From CAYMEV01 sp964431655 [NCBI: uncultured bacterium] (GTDB lineage Bacteria > CAYMEV01), in contig CAYSKJ010000139.1 in NCBI GenBank assembly GCA_964431655.1, forward strand, positions 1-8,143: a stretch of DNA of 8,143 nt, in the 5' to 3' direction. The translations under genes and the position numbers were made by a program. Shown here piece after piece: positions 1 through 6,600 of this stretch. The first letter of the stretch is position 1, and each line of letters opens with the position of its first letter. The notes under the pieces were generated by a model. It saw only the letters and a program-made list of their open reading frames with translations, did no database searches and was not told where the DNA came from.

Positions 1-477
1 TACTGGATAATGTATGTTCTGCTGTCAAAGGGTGAGGTATTAAAAAAATAAACTTCAAAATCCTCATCTATAATCTCAAAGATCCCTATGCTACTGTCAT
101 CATTGGTTATCAGCATAAATCTGCTATAATATGCATTATCAACTCTGGCTACGATAATGTTGGAACCATGCTTAGATTTACGAAATTTTGTGATTGATGC
201 ATTATATATCTTATCTTCTGATAGATTAATGATTATCTTATCACCCTTTTTTAAGCTTTGCTCCATTGATAAAACAGGATTTATTTCAATAGCCCTGATT
301 TGAAGAAATGGTGAATAAAGAGCCTTAATTTCTTGAGAAATCTGGTTTTCTCTTAGCTTTTCTTCTATAATAAGACAATGCAAATTGGAATCATCAGCAT
401 AAAGAGCTAGAGATAGTAGCAGGGTCAATAGCAGGACTATTGTTTTGATTTGTTTTGATTTGTTTTGATTTGAACAT
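1..477 (-). CDS. Secreted protein, metalloprotease-prodomain-like; 5' part frameshifted by a 10-bp repeat, 3' end off window
   Basis: The frame open across most of this interval reads IVLLLTLLLSLALYA-DDSN after the repeat, a hydrophobic signal-peptide core with an L-Y-A signal peptidase site. About 130 mature residues follow before the left edge. The only start with a good ribosome site is the ATG at 475-477, but it is in another frame. It reads 27 codons (MFKSKQIKTNQNNSPA...) and stops at TGA 394-396. Removing one 10-bp repeat unit gives MFKSKQIKTIVLLLTLLLSL, an ideal signal peptide. The mature part carries K-G-D-K-I-I-I-N-L, then E-D-K-I-Y-N-A, then R-F-M-L-I-T-N-D-D. This pattern resembles, from memory, the N-terminal prodomain of bacterial reprolysin-like zinc metalloproteases; the HExxH catalytic part would lie outside the window. 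The family call is tentative. That a coding gene exists here is well supported. It is either phase-variable and OFF, decayed, or affected by a sequencing error in the repeat. Its base composition is much more AT-rich than the genes to the right. Confidence 0.6.
441..472. repeat. Tandem repeat, 10-bp unit TGTTTTGATT, 3.2 copies
   Basis: Three exact copies of TGTTTTGATT (441-450, 451-460, 461-470) are followed by the first two bases of a fourth. The array lies inside the 5' coding region of the leftmost minus-strand gene, from about its second codon. Because the unit is not a multiple of three, each gain or loss shifts the frame. Two or five copies join the ATG to the signal-peptide frame, while three (as here) or four do not. 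Confidence 0.95.
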
Positions 478-486
478 TATATAATA

Positions 487-493
487 CCTCTCT
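487..493 (-). promoter_or_regulatory. Ribosome binding site of the leftmost gene
   Basis: On the minus strand this reads AGAGAGG, with 9 bases before the ATG at 477-475. It is a good purine-rich Shine-Dalgarno match. It fixes that ATG as the real start even though the present repeat count puts it out of frame with the signal peptide. Confidence 0.65.
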
Positions 494-517
494 AATCTAA
501 TAAAACTCTGAAACATT

Positions 518-547
518 ATGCTAACATGCTAATTTGCACGATGTCAA
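518..547 (-). promoter_or_regulatory. Candidate promoter for the leftmost gene
   Basis: On the minus strand TTGACA (547-542) is followed after 18 bases by TAGCAT (523-518), a perfect -35 with a 4/6 -10. Transcription would start near 511, about 34 bases before the ATG. A second minus-strand option is a lone perfect TATAAT at 592-587, which has no good -35. The -10 lies within an 11-bp element, TTATGCTAACA on the plus strand at 516-526, that recurs at 1548-1558. A direct repeat ATGCTAA sits at 518-524 and 526-532. Confidence 0.35.
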
Positions 548-558
548 GGAATATTCCT
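547..558. repeat. Perfect 12-bp palindrome AGGAATATTCCT, possible operator
   Basis: AGGAATATTCCT equals its own reverse complement. It abuts the candidate minus-strand -35 box at 542-547, a position suited to an operator for the leftmost gene. No named regulator is recognised, and a 12-bp palindrome in AT-rich DNA may be chance. Confidence 0.3.
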
Positions 559-560
559 CA

Positions 561-601
561 ATTGTCAAAACAAAATATAGTTTTCGATTATACTTGACAA
601 T
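561..601. repeat. Inverted repeat ATTGTCAA / TTGACAAT carrying facing-away -35 boxes
   Basis: ATTGTCAA (561-568) and TTGACAAT (594-601) are perfect 8-bp inverted arms 25 bases apart. Each contains a consensus TTGACA, one on each strand, pointing outward. Only the right-hand one has a convincing -10 (TGTAAT at 617-622). Confidence 0.4.
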
Positions 602-622
602 GCAGGAACTCCTTTGTGTAAT
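594..622 (+). promoter_or_regulatory. Orphan plus-strand sigma70-like promoter
   Basis: TTGACA (594-599), a 17-base spacer and TGTAAT (617-622) match 6/6 and 5/6 of the consensus. The predicted start is near 629, at the end of a nine-base T run (622-630). No plus-strand gene follows until 1653, and the DNA between holds the minus-strand acetyltransferase. Any transcript would therefore be a small non-coding RNA or antisense to that gene. No terminator is visible, so an RNA gene is not called. Confidence 0.35.
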
Positions 623-669
623 TTTTTTTTGTTACAGCTAAAATTATATCATAAAAGTGGGTTCCTGCA
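601..669. repeat. Inverted repeat TGCAGGAAC ... GTTCCTGCA
   Basis: These are perfect 9-bp arms (601-609 and 661-669) with 51 bases between them. The left arm lies in the spacer of the orphan plus-strand promoter, so a dimeric protein bridging the arms, or one bound to the left arm, could affect it. No transposase gene or target duplication is seen, so it does not look like a small insertion element. Confidence 0.4.
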
Positions 670-770
670 ATATAAAAATGCTTAGAATACACGAATAATA
701 TCGGGCTTTAGATGTGATTTTCTAGTGCGAAGTTTGAGCAAAAGATATTAAATCAATGCCTGCAGTGAAG

Positions 771-807
771 GCCGGTACTGGTCAGCTCTTTACAAACCAG
801 TACTGGC
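771..807. repeat. Imperfect inverted repeat over the acetyltransferase stop codon
   Basis: GCCGGTACTGG (771-781) and CCAGTACTGGC (797-807) are complementary at 10 of 11 positions, with a 15-base loop that contains the stop codon (782-784). The right arm contains the perfect palindrome CCAGTACTGG. A stem here could protect or end the transcript, but there is no T tract on either strand, so it is not a canonical terminator. Confidence 0.4.
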
Positions 808-1543
808 TGGCATAGAACTGAAAGCCGCTTTTTTCGGTAACCCTGCGGGAGACAAGATTATCATGGGCTATGTAGCAATGGGGAAGCCAGTTTCTTTTTC
901 TTGCAGACTTAATCATCTCATGGGTAATGATCTTTGCGAGGCCGAGATTCCGGTATTCCGGAAGGGTCCTCAGCATGCCCATGGAGCCGTTTTCCCTGAA
1001 AAGTGCATAAGATGCTATCCTGTCGTTTATATAGACCGCAAAGGTATTCTGGCTGTCTATACTGGACTCTATAAACCTGCTTACCCTGCCTTTCCCGAAA
1101 CTCCAGTTATCGTTTACTTCCGGTATATCCCCCTTCCGTATCTGTTCTGTCTTATGCATGCTGTTTATTTCCGGGACAGGGGTCCGGGGGTGAAGGTACC
1201 AAAGCCCGAAGGAGTCAGATTCTTCAATATGCCAGGCATCCCTTATACTATTGAAAATATATTCCGGCACACACCGGAAATGCAGGGGATGCTCATAAGT
1301 GAAATCTTTGAGGAAACCGGGGCATGAGTCCTTACCCCTCAGGTAGAGCAGACCGTTGATATGGCTGTCAAAGGAAGAGCCTCTCAAAATTATTACAGCT
1401 GAGTCAAAATCATCGGATGACGGGACTATTATGCTGTGCAAATGCTTTGGTGAAAATTTAAGAAAGAAAACAAGCCTGGCATACTCAATTTCATCCCTGA
1501 TGCTTCTTAAGAATTCATGGTGTCTTTTTTCGGGCAGAATCAT
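782..1543 (-). CDS. GNAT-family N-acyltransferase, GLYAT/FR47-like
   Basis: This is a 253-residue protein, probably cytoplasmic, that would move an acyl group from acyl-CoA to an amine. The acceptor is unknown. The C-terminal half carries the fold signature: VNDNWSFG at ~143-150, RFIESSI at ~156-162, then the acyl-CoA-binding stretch GMLRTLPEYRNLGLA at 189-203 (R-x-x-G-x-A loop), and HDNLVSRRVTEKSGF at ~227-241. The phrases W-x-FG...RFIE and TLPEYR-x-x-GL are strongly reminiscent of the C-terminal domain of animal glycine N-acyltransferase and of FR47-like bacterial GNATs. Residues ~1-120 form a less familiar N-terminal domain, as in two-domain GLYAT proteins. The ATG start is forced, because an in-frame stop lies three codons upstream. 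No Shine-Dalgarno is seen and a hairpin abuts the ATG, which fits leaderless expression. It is divergent from the membrane-protein gene to the right. The family call is solid; the substrate is not predictable. Confidence 0.85.
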   Translation of the reverse strand: MILPEKRHHEFLRSIRDEIEYARLVFFLKFSPKHLHSIIVPSSDDFDSAVIILRGSSFDSHINGLLYLRGKDSCPGFLKDFTYEHPLHFRCVPEYIFNSIRDAWHIEESDSFGLWYLHPRTPVPEINSMHKTEQIRKGDIPEVNDNWSFGKGRVSRFIESSIDSQNTFAVYINDRIASYALFRENGSMGMLRTLPEYRNLGLAKIITHEMIKSARKRNWLPHCYIAHDNLVSRRVTEKSGFQFYASQYWFVKS

Positions 1544-1572
1544 GCTGTTATGCTAACAGCCTTAAGGGCTGT
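1544..1572. repeat. Two overlapping, mutually exclusive hairpins next to the acetyltransferase start
   Basis: GCTGTTA (1544-1550), loop TGC, TAACAGC (1554-1560) is a perfect 7-bp stem touching the acetyltransferase ATG. ACAGCC (1556-1561), loop TTAAG, GGCTGT (1567-1572) is a perfect 6-bp stem that shares bases 1556-1560 with the first, so both cannot form at once in one strand. As DNA they could be a compound operator over the -10 and spacer of the minus-strand promoter. As RNA they could act only on transcripts that begin further upstream. Confidence 0.5.
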
Positions 1573-1577
1573 GTCAA
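1550..1577 (-). promoter_or_regulatory. Candidate promoter of the acetyltransferase gene, possibly leaderless
   Basis: On the minus strand TTGACA (1577-1572), a 16-base spacer and TAGCAT (1555-1550) form a promoter whose predicted start, seven bases past the -10, is base 1543, the A of the ATG. That would explain the missing ribosome site. The same -10 (TAGCAT) within the same 11-bp element occurs in the candidate promoter of the leftmost gene. Confidence 0.35.
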
Positions 1578-1615
1578 TATAATAAGGGCTCTGATATCTG
1601 CACTTTTTATTGACA
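1578..1615 (+). promoter_or_regulatory. Candidate promoter boxes for the GT-C-like membrane protein gene
   Basis: A perfect TATAAT lies at 1578-1583. Its best upstream -35 is a weak CTAACA (1553-1558) at 19 bases. A perfect TTGACA lies at 1610-1615, but its -10 (CAGATT, 1633-1638) matches only 3/6. TGTCAATA (1572-1579) and TATTGACA (1608-1615) form a perfect 8-bp inverted repeat, so the divergent region has the same outward-facing -35 layout as 561-601. Which box is used cannot be decided from sequence. Confidence 0.3.
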
Positions 1616-1652
1616 TAAGACCAATTTGAAGGCAGATTACAGGCTTAAATAT

Positions 1653-3530
1653 ATGAAAACATCACGGTATATAGCTTTAATATTACTGATAAATACTGTA
1701 CTTCTTCTATATTATGGGAAACCCATCATAGAGAGCGACGGCCTGACCTATTATATAATTGCCAGAAGCTTTGCCGAGGACGGCGATTTTAATATTTCCC
1801 AGAAGAATTATCACCCTGACAGGAGGTTTTTCCATTATGTGCTCAATGAGGAGAACCAGAAGATAGGGGTTGCCTTCTCCGGGGGGTACGCTATTTTAAT
1901 CGCTCCATTCATAAGAATTACAAGGATTGTCTGTTCCTTTATACCCTATATAAACCACCTGTCCCCCTATTATGACTGGCCTCCCTTTGTGGATGGCCTG
2001 GCAATACTCCTGGCCAATTATTTCTATCTTAACCTTATGATGATACTGCTTTTTATTTATCTATCCAGGCATTTCAGGCCACTGGCTGTGTTTATTTCTC
2101 TTTTTGCCGCTTTTTTAGGGACACCCCTCATCTATTACACCTATACTGCCCCGGGCTTCACTCAGTTTGCGGATACCTTTGCTTTTGCAGTCTTCTTTAT
2201 AACCTCCTTTCTGTATTTTGAACACAGAAAGGACAAAACCGCTCTATTGTATCTTTTATTTTCGGGTCTTTTTCTCGGCCTTTCGGTTTTTATCCGGAAT
2301 AATAATTTCATGTTCGGCATTCCCTACGGGATTGCAATCCTGTATCAGGAAATAAGGGATAAAACAGGTTTCAAAAACCTGCTGTTAAAGATTATTGCCT
2401 TATCGGCAGGTGCTTTGCCTTTCGGTATAATGCTTCTCTTTTATAATTACACCCAGTATGGAAATGCCCTGGTTTCAGGGTATAGCCTGCACGGCAATTT
2501 CGTATTAAAGAGCACTCTTTTTTATCAGCTCTTCCATCCGGTAAGGGGATTGTTCATATACACCCCCCTTGCCCTTATAGTCATGGGCGGTCTCATCTTT
2601 GTGAAAAAGCAGGGTTTTTACCGGATGCTGAGTATCTTCTATATCCTGTCATTTTTCTCCCTGTGCCAGTTCTTTTATTACTGGCGGGGAGGAGTATCCT
2701 ACGGACACAGGTTTTCTGTCCACCTTTACCCGATTTATGTTTTTGCTCTGGCCCTGGTGTTTTCCAGCAGTATCAGGGGTATGAAAAAAGCTCTGGTCTA
2801 TGCTCTTATTGCACTTTTTACCCTTTTTGCCTTTTCCCATTACAATCTGTATATATATGCCATGGCTACAAAGAATTCAAGGAGCTATCTTTTCAGAGAG
2901 CGCGACAGGTTTGATCTCTGCGATATAGCCAGGTCGGCCATGATTGCGCTTGATGATATGAAAGAATGGTTTAAGGTTGGCAGGAGGGGAGCTTTCTACT
3001 ATCTGCATATCTATCACTATTCACCTTCCCTTCTATTTCTGCCCGTAAGCAATCTATATAACGGATATCTGTCTTTTCTAAAAGATATTCAGCTGAATGC
3101 CGGTGTTGACAGTGTCAATATTGATATTATTATCCGCTCCTTTAATGAAAACACCTGGCATCCAAGGATATTTCTGTGCAGTTATGACAGGAAAAAACTT
3201 TATACCGATATGAGACTTATTCTTCTCTCAACTCCCTCCCGGGATATCGGGTTTACCAGGGGCGAAAATCTTCTGAGGTACCGCATTTACCCGGACAGCC
3301 GGTTTGAAATCTACCTCAACGGGAGTCTTCTTCAGGAGGCCAGACCCGTGGAAGAAACCGAGAGCTGGGTTAAAAGGGCCATTGAGGAGGAGAATATTGC
3401 TGTTGTGCTCTATTATGCCTCTTCAGAGGTAAAGGACGGTAAAACAAGGGTCAAAAAATATTACCGGAATTTCAAGGTTTTTAAAAAAGAAGGATTTGGG
3501 TTTTTGTTTGAAGGGAATGAAAGACCATAA
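1653..3530 (+). CDS. Polytopic membrane protein, GT-C glycosyltransferase-like
   Basis: This is a 625-residue inner-membrane protein from the ATG, with about ten or eleven hydrophobic segments in the first ~410 residues and a soluble C-terminal region of ~215. GT-C hallmarks are visible. After the first membrane helix comes ESDGLTYYIIARSF (~27-40), in the place of the acidic motif of the first external loop of polyprenyl-phosphate-sugar-dependent transferases. Next come FSGGYAILIAPF (~75-86), and WRGGVSYGHRF (~344-354) with a following helix, which resembles the W-x-GG-x-S-x-G-x-R motif of GT39/GT83-type relatives. The likely role is transfer of a sugar from a lipid carrier on the outer face of the membrane; donor and acceptor are unknown. 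I chose the ATG at 1653 (AGG nine bases upstream, then MKTSRYIALILL) over the TTG at 1626, which adds nine residues and has a poor ribosome site. The C-terminal domain is not recognised. The next gene has its own promoter. Confidence 0.7.
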   Translation: MKTSRYIALILLINTVLLLYYGKPIIESDGLTYYIIARSFAEDGDFNISQKNYHPDRRFFHYVLNEENQKIGVAFSGGYAILIAPFIRITRIVCSFIPYINHLSPYYDWPPFVDGLAILLANYFYLNLMMILLFIYLSRHFRPLAVFISLFAAFLGTPLIYYTYTAPGFTQFADTFAFAVFFITSFLYFEHRKDKTALLYLLFSGLFLGLSVFIRNNNFMFGIPYGIAILYQEIRDKTGFKNLLLKIIALSAGALPFGIMLLFYNYTQYGNALVSGYSLHGNFVLKSTLFYQLFHPVRGLFIYTPLALIVMGGLIFVKKQGFYRMLSIFYILSFFSLCQFFYYWRGGVSYGHRFSVHLYPIYVFALALVFSSSIRGMKKALVYALIALFTLFAFSHYNLYIYAMATKNSRSYLFRERDRFDLCDIARSAMIALDDMKEWFKVGRRGAFYYLHIYHYSPSLLFLPVSNLYNGYLSFLKDIQLNAGVDSVNIDIIIRSFNENTWHPRIFLCSYDRKKLYTDMRLILLSTPSRDIGFTRGENLLRYRIYPDSRFEIYLNGSLLQEARPVEETESWVKRAIEEENIAVVLYYASSEVKDGKTRVKKYYRNFKVFKKEGFGFLFEGNERP

Positions 3531-3581
3531 ATAAAGCCAGTTGTAAGAAATGTGTCCCTTTAATTCCTTTTCCGGATAAGC

Positions 3582-3609
3582 TTGAAAAAAAACTTTTATT
3601 GTGTATAAT
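3582..3609 (+). promoter_or_regulatory. Sigma70-like promoter of the kinase-like/ATPase/TPR gene
   Basis: TTGAAA (3582-3587), a 16-base spacer and a perfect TATAAT (3604-3609) match 5/6 and 6/6 of the consensus. The predicted start near 3616 leaves a leader of about 33 bases before the TTG start. This separates the gene from the membrane-protein gene upstream. No terminator hairpin is evident in 3531-3580. Confidence 0.6.
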
Positions 3610-3636
3610 ATTACTGACAATCTCTGAAGTTTGTCC

Positions 3637-3642
3637 GGAGGG
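3637..3642 (+). promoter_or_regulatory. Strong ribosome binding site that sets a TTG start
   Basis: GGAGGG ends six bases before the TTG at 3649-3651, ideal spacing. The longer in-frame alternative, TTG at 3631, lies upstream of this site and would read through it as Ser-Gly-Gly, so 3649 is preferred. Confidence 0.75.
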
Positions 3643-3648
3643 AAAAAC

Positions 3649-6600
3649 TTGGACAGGAATGATGTATTCAAACGATACAGCATCTGTGAAAGGCTGGATT
3701 TCGAAAGATCTGAGACCTATATTGTCTATGATAATCTATTTGAGAGAAACAAACGCCTGACCTTCCTTACCCAGGAAAACCTCAAAAAAGCCAATCTCAA
3801 AAATATCCTGAACCTCTACTTTCTTTTTTCCAATCAGAATATAAAGAGCATGGAATACCTCTTTGAATGGGGAGAACTTTCGGATAAAAGCTATTATTTC
3901 ATCAGGGATGCAAGAAGCCTGATGAAGATAAAACAGCATTCATTCCTTATTGAAGACCTGAAGCTGCTTATCCTGGATATTCTGATTGCATTGTACGGGA
4001 TTCACAGAAACGGCCTTTATTACGGGAAAATACACGAAAACAGCATATATTACTGTTTCAACCGATATGATAAACACAGGAACATACACTATGTTCTGTC
4101 TGCCCTTCCTGATAATATGAAATACAGGGAGGAACAGATCTCTCTTGCGCAGAAATGGGATATTATGAGTCTCGGCACAGCTATTTTAAAACTTCTCTCA
4201 AAAGATGATTCCGATGCATTTGTAATTGAGGATAATAACCGGAACCTTATGGAAAAGCTGTCCGAGTACAATATTGACAGCAGAACAGGAGAGATAATAA
4301 TAGATCTAATAGAATCCAGGTATGATATTGTCCATTATATAAAGAAGATACTGAGTAATTCGGAACTTGATAAATATCCAAGGCTGAGATCGGTTTACAA
4401 TGAATTTCTCCTTTCGAGATTCCCGAAAAAAAATGTTATCCCTGACAGTTTTGAAAAGCTCTGGGATACTGGAAAGTGGCTATATATCATAGAGGGAAGT
4501 GAAGGAAGCGGGAAAACTGAGCTGTTAAGGCTGCAAAGCCATGAACTCAGCAAAAAGGGCCATTCTGTGCTAAAAATAGAATCTCTTTCCGAGACAAATA
4601 CAAAAATCAGCATATATAACAATATGCTGAGTTTTATAAGGCTTTTTATCAATAATTCCCGGACTCATGAGGCAGAAGGAAGCCCGGGCCTCAGTGAACA
4701 CGATCTCCTGTATGCACTCTCCCTGATGAAGGACAGGATCAAGCCTGTCCTCATGATTGATGACCTTGAATATGCAGAGGGTGATATATATAATCTGATT
4801 TCCATGTTTATCCAGTCCTCCATCCCGGTTTATGTCTCGCAGAGGGATATTGCAGGGAAGTCCAGGATACATGAGCTTGCAAAGAAGATGGAAAACACGG
4901 ATATTCAGTATATCTCTGTCCAGCCCTGGGCGAGAAATCAGGTGAAAGACCTGCTGAGCATAGCTTTTCCCTTTTATAAGGAAGATGTGCTGGCTTTTAT
5001 GCTGAATAAACTTTGCGGATACAATATAGACAAACCTAAGGACATTATGAGGATTGTCTTCCAGGTTAACACCTACTCAGGACTGGATGAAATAGAAACA
5101 GGCAAACTGCTGAGAATTATTACAGGCATCATATCGAAGAACCTTGGCAGTAAGCCCTATCCCGGGGATTTAAGTGATATTCAGAAAGAAATACTGATAC
5201 TGCTTTTCCTTTATCCCAGCGATCTGAAAAGGCTGTCGGATATAGTGCCCCTTGACCCGAAGGAAGAATTCAGCTTTATTGAGCCTTTGCTGAAAGAAGG
5301 CTATATTTACGAAAAAAACGGGGTATTCAGTGTAAACAGGGAAATTATAGGCAATAATCTTGTCCTGGATGAAAATCCTGAATATATTCAGAAAATACAT
5401 AAAAAAATAGCTGATTTTCTTATACTTGAAGCCAAGAAGACAAAAAAGTACACACCCCTTGTTATTGCTGAGCATCTTTTTAACAGCGGCAGCAAGCGCG
5501 AGGCAGCTCCATTTTATCTTAATGCCGCCATCAATTTTGAGAAGAAATATAATTTCGACATGGCCGTCAAGTACTATAATATTGCCTTGTCCGTTTATAG
5601 GCGGTATAAAAAGGAATTCTCCCTTGAGAAGCAGAAAAAAATCCATATCAGCCTTTTTGATCTGTATATGAAACGGGGGAACCTTTCCAATGCCCTTCAA
5701 TCCCTGAAGAATATGCAGAGGGTTCTGCCCCGGGATTTTGAATACTATAAGAGGTACTCCCTTTACTACAGGAAAAAAGGAGACTACAGGAAGGCAATTG
5801 CCTATGTAAATAAAGCTGCAGAGCTTCTGGGCAGACAGAATGATAAAAAGAAACGGCTTGATATCCAGACAGACCTGATAAATATTCTAATCGAGGTCGG
5901 AAAGTTTGAAAAAGCCTACAGACTGATAAATGACTCCCTTTCCTTCCAGAAGGAAAACGGTATCCTTGATAACAGGGGATACCTTTTGAACCTGCTCGGG
6001 GTGGTATATCTCCAGTTCGGATCCTATGACAAGGCTGAGAAATGCCTTGCAGAAGCATCGGAAATAGAAAAAAACACAAAAAATTACCTGGTTCTTCCCC
6101 TTATATTTAATAATCTCGGTATAATATACCTGGCAAAAGGTGATTTTGCCAGGTCCCTATCCTTTTATAAACGGGGCCTTGAAATATGTCTCAGGGTAAA
6201 TGATATAATAGGCATAAGCAGAGCTTATCACAATATCGGCGTACTTCATAAAAACAGCGGACAGCTTAATGATGCTGAGAACTATTTAATGAAATCAAAG
6301 ATATATCACGAGAGGGCAAATCTTACTTATGGCTACTCAAAAGACCTGCAGCAGCTAGGCCACCTCTATACGCTGAAGGGAGAGCTCAACCGGGCCTTCA
6401 GCCTCCTCAAGGAGTCAATGAGGTCCAGTGACAAGCTTTATGACAAAGATTCAACCGCTGAGACCCTTGAATACCTTGGTATTCTGTATTTTTTCCTGGG
6501 TTCTTACCAGGAGTCCCTTCAAAGCCTGAAAGAGGCAAAAGAAAAGGCAATGAAGACAAGGAATATTACACTGATTATATCCATAAATATGCACCTGGCT

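Noticed and set aside
601-669. Ends of a small mobile element (MITE-like)
   Set aside because: The arms are only 9 bp, there is no flanking target duplication and no second copy in the window.
771-807. Rho-independent terminator for the acetyltransferase gene
   Set aside because: There is an 11-bp near-perfect inverted repeat, but no T tract follows on either strand and the loop is 15 bases. It is listed only as a repeat.
863-1327. Open plus-strand frame of 154 codons antisense to the acetyltransferase gene
   Set aside because: It overlaps a clearly recognised GNAT gene on the other strand, has no domain signature and no good ribosome site.
3631-3648. Longer N-terminus for the ATPase/TPR protein from TTG 3631
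   Set aside because: The ribosome site GGAGGG lies inside this extension and is ideally spaced for the TTG at 3649.
3649-4370. Active Ser/Thr kinase
   Set aside because: The catalytic Asp, the following Lys and the DFG motif are absent from the visible sequence.
5170-5700. Open minus-strand frame of 176 codons, and another at 5648-6079
   Set aside because: Both lie inside the TPR-rich gene. The amino-acid strings are low-quality, rich in F/K or P/S/R, typical of antisense shadows.
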